DNA of 64,000 bases from the NCBI GenBank assembly GCA_016788635.1, contig JAEUSU010000041.1, positions 248,001-312,000 of the forward strand. Reading direction: 5' to 3'. The DNA comes from Flavobacteriales bacterium (GTDB taxonomy: Bacteria; Bacteroidota; Bacteroidia; Flavobacteriales_F; PHOS-HE28). Both the position numbers and the translations under genes were made by a program. The notes below the pieces were generated by a model, which was given only the letters and a program-made list of their open reading frames with translations, made no database searches and had not been told where the DNA came from. Shown in pieces: positions 43,272-53,552 of this stretch; position 1 is the first letter of the stretch; every line of letters begins with the position of its first letter.

Positions 43272-44546
43272 TCACGGGTCGTGCTCCACGCGGTGTGCCA
43301 CGATGGAGGCGGCGATGCGGTTGGCGATCCTGCGGTACCCGTAGGGCGTGAAGTGGCAGCACTTGTCGCTGTACACCGTGCGTGGCTCCTCGCGGAACAT
43401 GGGTGTCAGGTCCTCGAAAGCGACACCCGCTTCACGCAGCGTGGACGCACGCGCTTGCATCAACGGATACGCGGCCTGCACCACATCCCGGTAGCAGAAG
43501 GGGCCGGGCTCGATGGCCAGGGCGCGCTCTTCCGCTGTGAAAGGCTTGCTGTTGGGCACGTACTGGTTGGGCTGCAGGAAGTGGAAATAGCTGCCGCCGG
43601 TGGCGCGCACGAGCTCACTCATCATCTGCGAAGCACGCATCCAGATGTCCGCGCTCGCGTTGAGGTAGGTGGTGCTGTCCAGTTCATCCGCCGGTGGGCC
43701 GGTGGCCTGCACATCGGTGCCTGAGGCTTCCAGGGCGCGCCGCGATCGCTCCTCCACTTCCGCTTGGCGGTTGGCGAGGCGGTGGTCCATCGTGCGCCAG
43801 AGCAACAACGCTGCGTTGCTCCAGCGCCAGGGTGCACGGGCAAAGCGGTGTCGTAATGTCCGGCGCTCCTCCGCCAGCTTCACCTGGTCCACCGCCGCAC
43901 GCAGCACCCGGTTGTCGATGCGCTTGCGGGCATACATGTTCCAGTGGCGCGGGAAGGTGGGATGCACACCGAAGGTCCGGTTGTCGCACCAGGGTAGCAC
44001 CACCTCGTTGAAGCCGTCGAGGGCGATCACCAGATCGTAGTGCGCACCTTGTGCATGGAACCATGCCAGGGCCTCCAGCGGTTGCGGCTGCTTGAAGCCA
44101 CCCAGCGCGAACGCGGTGTAGCGGATGTGTTTTCCACGCCAGCGCGGATCGGCCTGCAGACCTTCCGTGAGCGCGGCGGTGGCGTGGGTGAGCAGGCCCA
44201 TGGCCACGGAGCCCCCCGTGATGCACACGTTCACCGTATCGGCCGAGCGGTGCATGAGCGGGTCGGCACCCGGCAGCCCGAAGCGGTTCCGGTCCTTGCG
44301 CGGCACACTGATGAAACCCATGTAGGGATGGAGCAGGTGGTCGCCCAGGTACTCCTCCGTCTGTTCGTCGCCCACCCCTTCGCCGTAAGTGCCCAGGGTG
44401 TCCAACAACTGCAGGTGCAGTGCCGCACGCGAGAACCGTTCACCGGTGGCCACCGGGCCCAGGATATAGGGCGCACCCTCCAGCGCGATCAGGCATACCA
44501 ACGCGACCCACGCGGTTTGTTTCCAAGTGCTTCCGGCCTTGCCCAT
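43272..44546 (-). CDS. Membrane-anchored SGNH/GDSL-hydrolase-like protein
   Basis: 424 residues with an N-terminal helix (AWVALVCLIALEGAPYILG), probably a signal anchor. The GDSL-type block I is replaced by VNVCITGGSVAMGLL, where Ser in GGS takes the nucleophile place. DLVIALDGFNEV gives the Gly-x-Asn block. SDKCCHFTPYGYRRIANRI supplies the His in D-x-x-H-F form. Such proteins esterify or de-esterify extracellular glycans, which fits the polysaccharide locus 4 kb away, but the substrate is a guess. Start at 44546 is the first Met giving a helix; the longer frame has no signal. Confidence 0.75.
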   Translation of the reverse strand: MGKAGSTWKQTAWVALVCLIALEGAPYILGPVATGERFSRAALHLQLLDTLGTYGEGVGDEQTEEYLGDHLLHPYMGFISVPRKDRNRFGLPGADPLMHRSADTVNVCITGGSVAMGLLTHATAALTEGLQADPRWRGKHIRYTAFALGGFKQPQPLEALAWFHAQGAHYDLVIALDGFNEVVLPWCDNRTFGVHPTFPRHWNMYARKRIDNRVLRAAVDQVKLAEERRTLRHRFARAPWRWSNAALLLWRTMDHRLANRQAEVEERSRRALEASGTDVQATGPPADELDSTTYLNASADIWMRASQMMSELVRATGGSYFHFLQPNQYVPNSKPFTAEERALAIEPGPFCYRDVVQAAYPLMQARASTLREAGVAFEDLTPMFREEPRTVYSDKCCHFTPYGYRRIANRIAASIVAHRVEHDP

Positions 44547-44571
44547 GGTCCGCAGGAATGGAGGGCCGAGC

Positions 44572-45410
44572 TCAGCGTTTCCCCAAGGGAATGGTACCGC
44601 CGAAGTACCATGCCCACTGGGTGAAGGTGAAGTGTTGCGATGCGCGATCGTTCCCTTGTCCGGTGGTGAGCACGTCCGGCATGTCGATGTAGCCGCCACG
44701 CAGGTCGCTGCGCAGGAAGAAATGACGGAACAGGCCCATGTGCACGCCCATCTTGGCGGAAAGACCATAACCCGCCACGTGGAACACGTTGTTCAAGCCT
44801 TCGCCGAACAGGCGCACATCGGAACGCGGGATCACAGGCCCGGCGCCTGCACCAGCGAATGCCAGCAGGCTGAAGCGGTCGCTCGCTTGGCCCACCAGCG
44901 GCCAGAAGTGGTCCAGGTCCACGCTCAGCAGGTTCAGGCCATCGGTGTGTTCGTAGGTGAGCACATCATCGGTAAGGGTCAGCTCGCGTTGTTCATCATG
45001 CATGGCGTGGTTCGCCGACCGGCTCTCCATCACGGTGCCTTCGGCCATTACTGTCTGGCCGTCGTTCATCACGTACTTCATGTGGTCCAGACCCAGGGAG
45101 AGGCTCCACCGGTCATGGAAATACCAGCCCGCGCGGTAGTTGTACTGGGGCAGCCAGACCTGGCGCAGGTCCAGGTAGGTGGCGGAGGAATAAGGTATGG
45201 GGCGGTCGCTGGCGGATACATCGTGCAGCCAGAGGTCCAGGCCATCACCGGTGAAGTGGATGGTGCTGTTCGAGAAACGTGCACGGTTGTAGCCCCAATA
45301 GATGAACATCCGGCCTTTGAGACCGGTGGTGCGGGCAGGGGCCTGGCTTCGTCCGGGAGCAGGAAAGAGCAGGATGAGCAACAGGCCGGTGAGGCCGGAT
45401 CGGGACCAGT

Positions 45411-45414
<4 letters not shown>
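44572..45414 (-). CDS. Outer-membrane beta-barrel protein
   Basis: 280 residues. Signal peptide ([17 protein letters not shown]), then amphipathic strands with aromatic girdles ([57 protein letters not shown]) and a final strand [17 protein letters not shown]. No named family; likely a small porin or lipid-binding barrel. The ATG overlaps the glyA stop (ATGA) and the SGNH gene follows by 25 bp, so the three form an operon. Confidence 0.78.
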
Positions 45415-46685
<1,271 letters not shown>

Positions 46686-46723
46686 GGGATGGGTGTGGTG
46701 GGCGGTGAAATTAACCGGGAGGG

Positions 46724-47185
46724 TCATGCCACGCGCTGTATGCGGTGCGCCACCCAGATGAACAGCAGGGGAACGGGGTATTGCAGGGCGTGCAGCAGTT
46801 TCACGGCCACGAACTCCACGGGGCGGCTGTGCAACTGGACCGCTGTGAAATGAAGGACAAGTGCCAGCAGGCCGGTGGCCAGGAAGAGGAGCATGATCGC
46901 GCGGGCATGGCGGTACGTGCCTTCAAGAGAGCGGGCCAGCAGCACACAGAGCGTGCACATGGCGGCGGTGAATGCCAGGGCAAGCGCCCATTTCAGCGCG
47001 GATAACCCCCCGGCGGACCAGCCTTCCACCGCGCGCTGGAACTGCGAATGGGCGTAGGAGTGCCGGGTGTGCCGGACCAGATGGTCCAGCTGGTAGTTCA
47101 GGTTGCTGAAAAGGAAGTCGCGCGCCACACCCAGGGCGATGGCCATGGCAGCGATGAGCCCGACCAGGATGCGGGAACGGCTCAT
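46724..47185 (-). CDS. Exosortase-associated small membrane protein
   Basis: 153 residues, four hydrophobic helices ([71 protein letters not shown]). Directly downstream of, and overlapping by 4 bp (ATGA), the exosortase gene. The size, helix count and position resemble the exosortase F-associated protein family (TIGR04127 group), but the sequence match is loose. Probably a partner subunit of the sortase; the longer frame is a shadow of the exosortase gene. Confidence 0.68.
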   Translation of the reverse strand: MSRSRILVGLIAAMAIALGVARDFLFSNLNYQLDHLVRHTRHSYAHSQFQRAVEGWSAGGLSALKWALALAFTAAMCTLCVLLARSLEGTYRHARAIMLLFLATGLLALVLHFTAVQLHSRPVEFVAVKLLHALQYPVPLLFIWVAHRIQRVA

Positions 47186-47739
47186 GCGGCAGTGTTGCGG
47201 CGTAGAGGCGGGCCCAAGCGGGTGACCCAGATGTACCAGAGCAGAAAGACCCAGCCATAGACCACCACATAGAAGGTGTAGTCGTGGTTGAAATCCACCC
47301 AGGCATAGTTGTGCCTGGCCAGCACCACCAATACGGCGATGCGCAGCACATTGATGAAGTGGATGCTGAGCAGGCCCAGCACCGCGAACCAGAGTTTGTG
47401 CCGCACGGGGCCCGGGTACGCGAAGATGAAGATGAGGTAGACCACGAAGAGGCTGAGGCCATTGCAGTTGTCGCCGATCCACAACAAACTGCCGCCCTGC
47501 ACACCCACCGTGCGGATCTGTTCCGCGTTGGCCGGTTCAGGGATCAGTTCGAAGCCCACCAGTTGAAGAAGTCCGCCGCTGAGCACCACGAGCGAGTCGA
47601 TCACCGCGCGGTCCAAGCCGCCGTGCGGATGAAGGGCCAATGCATAGGCCAGCTGCCAGGTGAGGTAAAGTGTGGCGCCGGCCAGGAGGAACCGGGCGAA
47701 GGGGTCTTGCCACACCGCCCGCAGGGTCGGTGCTGCCAT
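47182..47739 (-). CDS. Exosortase (XrtF-like)
   Basis: 185-residue polytopic inner-membrane transpeptidase-like protein of the exosortase/archaeosortase family. The catalytic residues are in place: Cys92 in GDNCNGLSLF, Arg133 in NVLRIAVL and His152 in FNHDYTFYVVVYGWVF. The last two motifs are strongly conserved in the family. It would cleave a C-terminal signal between a short motif and a transmembrane helix and transfer the protein to an unknown acceptor, often near polysaccharide genes. Its likely substrate, a PID-type protein, is encoded 3 nt upstream. Confidence 0.9.
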   Translation of the reverse strand: MAAPTLRAVWQDPFARFLLAGATLYLTWQLAYALALHPHGGLDRAVIDSLVVLSGGLLQLVGFELIPEPANAEQIRTVGVQGGSLLWIGDNCNGLSLFVVYLIFIFAYPGPVRHKLWFAVLGLLSIHFINVLRIAVLVVLARHNYAWVDFNHDYTFYVVVYGWVFLLWYIWVTRLGPPLRRNTAA

Positions 47740-47742
47740 GGA

Positions 47743-47946
47743 TCAGTGCTTCGTTCGCTGTTGCTGACGGAGCCTCCACGCCTGGCGACCACCGAACAGG
47801 GCGCCAGCGGCGATGAGCGCGCTCACTCCACCATCGATGGGGATGCAGGGAGGAGGCCAGCAGGGGGGAGGCCCTCCGATCGGCGGCTGTGCAAAGGCCG
47901 CAGTGGCCAGCAGGATGACACAGGTCATCAACAGGCCGCGTAACAT
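47743..47946 (-). CDS. Small PID-CTERM protein, likely exosortase substrate
   Basis: 67 residues. Signal peptide MLRGLLMTCVILLATAAFAQ (cut near 20), a 15-residue proline-rich mature segment with two Cys (PPCWPPPC), the motif PIDGG (36-40), one transmembrane helix (VSALIAAGALFG) and a basic tail (RQAWRLRQQQRTKH). This is the tripartite form of a C-terminal sorting signal read by exosortases in Flavobacteria. After processing almost nothing but the Pro/Cys segment would remain, so the product may be a small tether or modification peptide. An upstream ATG at 47970 is possible, but a -7 box at 47985-47992 suits 47946. Confidence 0.8.
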   Translation of the reverse strand: MLRGLLMTCVILLATAAFAQPPIGGPPPCWPPPCIPIDGGVSALIAAGALFGGRQAWRLRQQQRTKH

Positions 47947-47984
47947 GTTCGGCTTAACGGGGGATCGCATCGGTCGGGGCGGGC

Positions 47985-48021
47985 CAAAAATAACAAGATC
48001 CTACACTTGCATATCCTGCAA
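47985..48021 (-). promoter_or_regulatory. Candidate promoter of the exosortase cassette
   Basis: Minus-strand TATTTTTG (47985-47992) matches TAnnTTTG exactly; TTG (48019-48021) lies 26 bp upstream as a -33 element. A leader of about 35 nt reaches ATG 47946. Confidence 0.5.
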
Positions 48022-48083
48022 ATGCACAGGGTTGTCCACGATCGTTGACAAAGTCCGCCGATCGCCGCCATGCCTTGTCAGTA

Positions 48084-48117
48084 TTGCATTTCCGAGTGGA
48101 CGGCGTGGCTATATTTG
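48084..48117 (+). promoter_or_regulatory. Candidate promoter of the polysaccharide locus
   Basis: TATATTTG (48110-48117) matches TAnnTTTG exactly; TTG at 48084-48086 is 23 bp upstream. Transcription would start near 48124, giving a ~45-nt leader to ATG 48167. It is divergent from the exosortase promoter in a 220-bp gap that holds no gene. Confidence 0.55.
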
Positions 48118-48166
48118 GCCTCCTTTCAACGGCCCCACCGGCCTTTCCCAAGCGCAGCACGCCCCC

Positions 48167-50602
48167 ATGGCCAAACCGGCGGCCGGCCCCAAGGCCGGCA
48201 TCATCGACGCGAACGACCTGCGTTATTTCCTCCGGATCTTTTCGAAGAACTGGTATTTCGTGGTGGTGGCCGTCATTCTCTCGGCCGTGCTCTCCTACCT
48301 GTACTCCTACAAGATCCATGAGGTGTACGGGGCCAGCACCCAGATCCTGCTCAAGGACAGGGATGTGTACAACTACCAGACCCAGGTGTTCCAGAACATC
48401 GGTTACGTGGCCGCCTATGGCGACATCGTCAACCAGAAACGTGTGCTCACCAGCTACGACCTCATCGACAAGACGCTCAAGAAGCTCGACTTCGATGTGT
48501 CCTACTACATCATCGGCCGCCTGAAAACATCCGAGGTGTATGGGCCGGCGAAGCTGCCCTTCACCGTGCGCATCGAACTGCTGAACACCAAGCTGTACGA
48601 GAAACCCTTCGACCTGCGCATCATCGACCCCGAGCACTTCGAGCTCAGCTACGACAAGAGCAAGAAGATCGTCTCCAAGACCTACGCCTTCAACACGGAC
48701 ATCGCGGAGGTGGACTTCATGCTGCGCGTGAACACCACCGAGGAGTTCAGCCCCAAGAGCATCGACAAGCTGCGCGAGAGCGAGTACCAGTTCGTGCGCC
48801 ACAGCCGCAGCTGGCTCGTGCGCAAGTTCAAGAACAGCATGAACGTGGAGAACCTCGCCTACACCACCATCCTGGAGGTGACCGCCGAGGATGAGATACC
48901 CGAGCGTGCCAAGCTCTTCCTGGACAGCCTCAGCAAGGCCTACATCGATTACACCCTGCAGAGCGAGTTCGACATCAACCAGAACACGCTCAATTACATC
49001 GACCGCCAGCTCGAGGAGGTGACCGTGATCCTGAACCGCTACGAGGATGACCTGCAGCACTACCGCGAACGAAAGGACATCCTCAACCTCAGCAAGGAGG
49101 AGGAGCGCTATTTCGACGAACTGGTGCGCTACGAGAACATGAACCGCACCAACGAGCTCAAGATCCAGTCGCTCGATGACCTGCGGGACTATGTGCTCAA
49201 CATCAGTGATGGGGAGAAGCTGCTGCCTTCCAGCATGCTGGTGCTGGCGGATGACGCCTTCATGAACCGTACGCTCACCGAGCTGTACAACTTTCAGATG
49301 GAGCGCAACCGGTGGCTCTTCGAGGCCAAGGAGACCAATGTGGCGGTGACGCGGTTGGACGAGAACATCGGCCTGCTTCGGATGAACCTGCTGGTGTACA
49401 TGAAGAACACCCGTGAGGTGCTGGAGAACAAGATCAAGGAGAACGAGGGCTTCATCCGCCAGTACGAGTCCTCGCTGCGCGATGTGCCCCGTGCGCAGCG
49501 GGACCTGCTCAACATCCAGCGGCGCCTGCAGGTGAACGAGAAGCTCTACATCTTCCTGCTGGAGAAGCGGGCCAACACGGTCATCGCCCGGGCGGGCATC
49601 ATCCCCCAGACGAAGGTGATCGAGATGGCGCGTTCGCTGGGTGTGGTGCGGCCGGACAAGGTGAAGATCCTGTACACCTTCATCGTGGGCGGCGTCATCC
49701 TCAGCCTGCTGGTGGTCTTCGTCCGCGTGATGTTCTACGACCGCATCGAGAACGCCGACCAGTTGCGCGATGGCACCCACCTGCCGGTGTTCGGCGAGAT
49801 CATCGCCAGCGAGAAGGCCGAGGACCACTATGTGGTGGTGGACAGCGACCCGAAGGCCGCCATCACCGAGAGCTTCCGCACGGTGCGCACCAACCTGGAG
49901 TACCTGCCCGCCACCGAGGCCGGCAAGGTGGTGCTGGTGACCAGTTACAGGCCCAACGAGGGCAAGACCTTCTGCAGCGTGAACCTGGCCGCCATTCTGG
50001 CCAAGGCAGGCAAAAAGGTGCTGCTCCTGGAGCTGGACATGCACAAGCCCAAGGTGGCCTCGGGCCTGGCCATGACCAGTCCCGTGGGCATGAGCACCCT
50101 GCTCGTGGGGCGCAGCAAGGTGGAGGAGGTCATCCTGCCCACACAGTTCGAGAACTTCTTTGTCATCCTCAGCGGCCCCACGCCGCCCAACGCGTCGGAG
50201 CTCGTGCTCAGCAAGCACCTCGTGGAACTGTTCGAGTATGGGCGCAGGAATTTCGACTACATGCTCATCGACACTCCGCCCGTGGGACTCATCACCGATG
50301 CCCTGGTGATGATGCGGCACGTGGATGCCACGCTCTTCGTGGTGAACACCCGCTTCGCTAACAAGGACCATGTGAAGAGCGCCGTGGAGGTGTACGAGGC
50401 CAACAAGGCACCCAACTTCGGCTTCATCCTCAATGGTGTGCGGATGAAGAAGAGCAAGTACTACTACAACACCAACTACGGCTACGGCTACCGCTACGCC
50501 TACGGATATGGCAGCGGTTATGGGTATGGCTACGGCTATGGCTACGGGCGGAAGAAGCGCTCCAAGACCGACGCCAAGGGCAAGGCCAACCAGGAGAGCT
50601 GA
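48167..50602 (+). CDS. Polysaccharide co-polymerase with tyrosine autokinase domain (Wzc-type)
   Basis: 811 residues. Wzz-type chain-length domain between two transmembrane helices (residues ~27-47 and ~500-523), with a long coiled-coil hairpin between them. The C-terminal BY-kinase has Walker A RPNEGKT (residue ~593), A' ELDMHKP and B YMLIDTPP. The tail after residue ~765 is an array of Tyr-Gly repeats (NTNYGYGYRYAYGYGSGYGYG), an unusually long tyrosine cluster that would be autophosphorylated. Usually it works with Wza (outer membrane export), not found here, and controls polymer length. ATG 48167 fits the promoter; the longer open frame has no TM start. Confidence 0.95.
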   Translation: MAKPAAGPKAGIIDANDLRYFLRIFSKNWYFVVVAVILSAVLSYLYSYKIHEVYGASTQILLKDRDVYNYQTQVFQNIGYVAAYGDIVNQKRVLTSYDLIDKTLKKLDFDVSYYIIGRLKTSEVYGPAKLPFTVRIELLNTKLYEKPFDLRIIDPEHFELSYDKSKKIVSKTYAFNTDIAEVDFMLRVNTTEEFSPKSIDKLRESEYQFVRHSRSWLVRKFKNSMNVENLAYTTILEVTAEDEIPERAKLFLDSLSKAYIDYTLQSEFDINQNTLNYIDRQLEEVTVILNRYEDDLQHYRERKDILNLSKEEERYFDELVRYENMNRTNELKIQSLDDLRDYVLNISDGEKLLPSSMLVLADDAFMNRTLTELYNFQMERNRWLFEAKETNVAVTRLDENIGLLRMNLLVYMKNTREVLENKIKENEGFIRQYESSLRDVPRAQRDLLNIQRRLQVNEKLYIFLLEKRANTVIARAGIIPQTKVIEMARSLGVVRPDKVKILYTFIVGGVILSLLVVFVRVMFYDRIENADQLRDGTHLPVFGEIIASEKAEDHYVVVDSDPKAAITESFRTVRTNLEYLPATEAGKVVLVTSYRPNEGKTFCSVNLAAILAKAGKKVLLLELDMHKPKVASGLAMTSPVGMSTLLVGRSKVEEVILPTQFENFFVILSGPTPPNASELVLSKHLVELFEYGRRNFDYMLIDTPPVGLITDALVMMRHVDATLFVVNTRFANKDHVKSAVEVYEANKAPNFGFILNGVRMKKSKYYYNTNYGYGYRYAYGYGSGYGYGYGYGYGRKKRSKTDAKGKANQES
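50476..50550 (+). repeat. Tyr-Gly codon repeat at the 3' end of the wzc-like gene
   Basis: Short repeats of the six-base unit TAYGGN (ggctacggctac, ggctatggctac) encode the Tyr-Gly tail. The low-complexity run may vary in length between strains by slippage in steps of two codons. Confidence 0.6.
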
Positions 50603-50623
50603 GCGGCCCAGCCCCCGACGGAT

Positions 50624-51490
50624 ATGCACGCAGCCAGGCCATCGGATCTTGAGGAGTGGGACGTCATCATCCGGCCGGACGGGCCGTGGTGGCGGCTGGA
50701 CCTGAAGGAGCTTTGGCACTACCGCGACCTGCTGGTGCTGCTCGTGAAACGCGACATCACCGCGCAATACAAGCAGACCCTGCTCGGGCCGCTGTGGCAT
50801 GTGGTGCAGCCCCTCACCACCACCTTCACCTTCGCCCTCATCTTCGGCAAGGCCGCCGGGCTGGCGCCGCCGGGCATCCCCAGCGTGCTCTTCTACATGA
50901 GCGGCATCGTGGCCTGGAACTTCTTCGCCGGGGTGGTCACCCGCACCAGCAAGACCTTCACCGGCAACACCCAGCTCATGAGCAAGGTGTATTTCCCCCG
51001 CCTCGTGGTGCCCATGAGCATGACCGCCAGTACACTGGTGGGTTATGGCATCCAGCTCGCCACGCTCATCGTATTCATGCTCATCTACGTGCTGCGCGGC
51101 ATGCCCTGGCAGCCCGGGCCTGAACTGGCCGCGCTCCCACTGCTCGTCCTCATCATGGCCCTGCTTGGCCTCGGCACCGGCATCCTCGTTTCCGCCATGA
51201 CCACCAAGTACCGCGACCTCGGATTTCTTGTCGGTTTCGGCGTGCAGCTGCTCATGTACGCCAGCCCGGTCATCTTCCCGCTTTCGCGCCTGCAGAACTA
51301 CCCGGTGCTGCTGCGCGTCTTCGAGTTGAACCCGATGACACCCGTGATCGAGGCCACGCGCGTGGTCTTCTTCGGCGGTGCACTGCCGTGGGCGGGACTG
51401 GCCTACGCCACCGGTGCCGCGCTGGTCATCTCGCTCCTGGGCCTGGTCTTCTTCCACCGCGTGGAGCGCTCCTTTGCCGACATCGTGTGA
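50624..51490 (+). CDS. ABC-2 polysaccharide exporter permease (Wzm-like)
   Basis: 288 residues with six hydrophobic helices (for example LTTTFTFALIFGKAAG, GILVSAMTTKYRDLGFLVGFG). The start segment RDLLVLLVKRDITAQYKQTLLGPLWHVVQP is the ABC-2 type signature of O-antigen/teichoic-acid exporters. It moves lipid-linked glycan across the inner membrane together with the ATPase encoded 4 bp downstream. Confidence 0.93.
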   Translation: MHAARPSDLEEWDVIIRPDGPWWRLDLKELWHYRDLLVLLVKRDITAQYKQTLLGPLWHVVQPLTTTFTFALIFGKAAGLAPPGIPSVLFYMSGIVAWNFFAGVVTRTSKTFTGNTQLMSKVYFPRLVVPMSMTASTLVGYGIQLATLIVFMLIYVLRGMPWQPGPELAALPLLVLIMALLGLGTGILVSAMTTKYRDLGFLVGFGVQLLMYASPVIFPLSRLQNYPVLLRVFELNPMTPVIEATRVVFFGGALPWAGLAYATGAALVISLLGLVFFHRVERSFADIV

Positions 51491-51494
51491 GTCC

Positions 51495-52772
51495 ATGGAA
51501 GCGCGCCCGGTGATCGAGGTGGAGGACCTGCGGAAGCGCTACCGCCTGGGCGTGGTGGGCGGGGCCACGCTCAGCGACGACCTGTCGCGCTTCTGGGCCC
51601 GCTTGCGCGGTCTGCCCGATCCACTGGTGCCCATCGGCACCGAGGTGGATGACCAGCGCGTAGGCGAGGAGTTCTGGGCGCTGCGCGGGATCAACTTCCA
51701 TGTGCGGCAGGGCGAGACCGTGGGCATCATCGGCCGGAACGGCGCCGGCAAGAGCACCTTGCTGAAGCTGCTCTCGCGCGTCACAACCCCCACAGGCGGT
51801 GTCATCCGCGTGAAGGGCCGCATGGCCAGTTTGCTGGAGGTGGGCACGGGCTTCAACCCCGAGCTCACCGGCCGCGAGAACATCTACCTCAACGGCGCCA
51901 TCCTCGGCATGCGCCGCGCGGAGATCGACCACAAGCTCGAGGAGATCATCGCCTTCAGCGGCATCCGCCACCATATAGACACGCCCACCAAGCGATACAG
52001 CAGCGGCATGAAGGTGCGGCTGGGCTTCGCCGTGGCCGCGCACCTGGAGCCGGAGATCCTGGTGGTGGACGAGGTGCTGGCCGTGGGCGATGCCGAGTTC
52101 CAGAAGAAATGCCTGGGCAAGATGAAGGATGTGGCCGGTTCCGGCCGCACCATCCTCTTCGTGAGCCACAACATGACCGCGGTGCAGAGCCTCTGCCAGC
52201 GCGCCATCTGGCTGCACGCCGGCCAGGTGCGCATGGACGGCCCCGCCGATGAAGTGGTGCGTGCCTACCTGGGCGCACACGCCACGGACCGCGCCGATGT
52301 GTCGTGGGAAGGCCAGGCCGATGCGCCGGGTGATGAGGTGGTGCAGCTCTTGTACGCTGCGGTGCATCCTGCAGAAGGCGGCCACATCATCGATCGGCGC
52401 ACACCCTTTTTCGTCGAGGTGGGCTTCCGCACGAAAGAGATCCCCGATGGTGACCTGAACATCGGCATCCACGTGTACAATGAACAGGACGTGCTGGCTT
52501 TTGCGAGCTCGTGGCGGGAAGCGGATCGTACGGAGGGGGCCATCGCGGCCGGCGATCATGTGCTGCGCTGCGAGGTGCCCGCACCCCTGCTGAACGAGGG
52601 CATGTACCGTGTCACCATCAACGTGTTCCGCACTGCGCGCATGCGCTTCCAGGTGGAGGAGGCGCTCGGTTTCGAGGTGCATCCGGGCGAGCGGGAAGGT
52701 GCATGGTTCGGCCGCAAGAAGGGTGTCTTCCGGCCGCTGCTCAAGTGGCAATTGGATCCCCGCGACGCATGA
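51495..52772 (+). CDS. ABC exporter ATPase with C-terminal glycan-binding domain (Wzt-like)
   Basis: 425 residues. The ATPase (residues ~1-245) has GIIGRNGAGKST, signature YSSGMKVRL and Walker B EILVVDEVLAVGD. The extra C-terminal domain (~260-425) has Wzt-C type strands (FFVEVGFRT, NIGIHVYNEQDVLAFASSW), which in known systems recognises the non-reducing end of the finished polymer, often carrying a modified cap. This predicts chain-end modification by an enzyme encoded nearby. It overlaps the next gene by 4 bp. Confidence 0.94.
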   Translation: MEARPVIEVEDLRKRYRLGVVGGATLSDDLSRFWARLRGLPDPLVPIGTEVDDQRVGEEFWALRGINFHVRQGETVGIIGRNGAGKSTLLKLLSRVTTPTGGVIRVKGRMASLLEVGTGFNPELTGRENIYLNGAILGMRRAEIDHKLEEIIAFSGIRHHIDTPTKRYSSGMKVRLGFAVAAHLEPEILVVDEVLAVGDAEFQKKCLGKMKDVAGSGRTILFVSHNMTAVQSLCQRAIWLHAGQVRMDGPADEVVRAYLGAHATDRADVSWEGQADAPGDEVVQLLYAAVHPAEGGHIIDRRTPFFVEVGFRTKEIPDGDLNIGIHVYNEQDVLAFASSWREADRTEGAIAAGDHVLRCEVPAPLLNEGMYRVTINVFRTARMRFQVEEALGFEVHPGEREGAWFGRKKGVFRPLLKWQLDPRDA

Positions 52773-53548
52773 GCCTGCGTGACCTGTGGCATCCGCGCAT
52801 GCGGCCTTCCTTCCTGATCGTGGGGGCGCAGAAGGCCGGCACTTCGGCACTGTTCACCCTGCTCGCTTCAAGGCCCGGCGTGCGGCCGCCCACCACCAAG
52901 GAGATCCACTTCTTCGATCGCGACGACCTTTATGCGCACGGCTGGGGTTGGTACATGCGCCATTTCCCGCGTCGCGAAAAGGGCGGCATCACCTTCGAGG
53001 CCACGCCGAACTACCTGTACGTGCCCGAAGCGCCCGGGCGCATCGCACGCCATCTGCCGCATGCCAGGCTGGTGATGGTGCTGCGCGATCCCGTGCGCCG
53101 CGCCTTCAGTGCATGGAACATGTACCACGCGTTCGAGGGGCATCCACGGTTCGCGCACCTGTATGACCCACGCTCGTTCGCGCAGGCGGTGGAGGAGGAA
53201 CTGGCCGGCAGACCCACTCACCGGGCGCTGCGCTACCTGGCTCGCGGCCACTACGCACCGCAGGTGCAACGCTACGCGGACCTCTTCCCCCGCGAACAGA
53301 TCTTGGTGCTCTCCTACGCCGATCTGAAGCTGCGTCAGTTGGACACCCTGAACAAGCTGACGGCCTTCGTGGGTCTTCCCGGGTTCACCGCCGGGGAGCC
53401 GGTGCTGGCCACGCGTGCCAATGAGCGGCCCTACACCGCTCCGCTCGATCCCGCGCTACAGGAGCGGCTGCGAGCACACTTCGCACCCTTGCATGCGGAA
53501 CTGGAACGCTTGCTCGGAGCACCGATCGATCTGGACGAGGCGCGCTGA
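52769..53548 (+). CDS. Sulfotransferase (PAPS-dependent family)
   Basis: 259 residues. The 5'-phosphosulfate loop is FLIVGAQKAGTSALF at the N-terminus; the 3'-phosphate segment is VMVLRDPVRRAFSAW. The C-terminal part is short, as in bacterial NodH-like glycan sulfotransferases. It could sulfate the exported glycan. Translationally coupled to the Wzt-like gene (ATGA), so it belongs to the export unit and may make the terminal cap. Confidence 0.9.
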   Translation: MSLRDLWHPRMRPSFLIVGAQKAGTSALFTLLASRPGVRPPTTKEIHFFDRDDLYAHGWGWYMRHFPRREKGGITFEATPNYLYVPEAPGRIARHLPHARLVMVLRDPVRRAFSAWNMYHAFEGHPRFAHLYDPRSFAQAVEEELAGRPTHRALRYLARGHYAPQVQRYADLFPREQILVLSYADLKLRQLDTLNKLTAFVGLPGFTAGEPVLATRANERPYTAPLDPALQERLRAHFAPLHAELERLLGAPIDLDEAR

Positions 53549-53552
53549 GGAG

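Noticed and set aside
50476..50550. Tyr-Gly repeat region as a CRISPR or satellite array
   Set aside because: It is an in-frame coding repeat at the end of the kinase gene with six-base units; there are no spacers.
47954..51496. 1180-residue open frame on the minus strand across the wzc-like gene
   Set aside because: It is the antisense shadow of the well-supported Wzc kinase and ABC permease; the sequence is rich in His, Gln, Val and Leu as expected from reading GC-rich codons backwards and has no domain.
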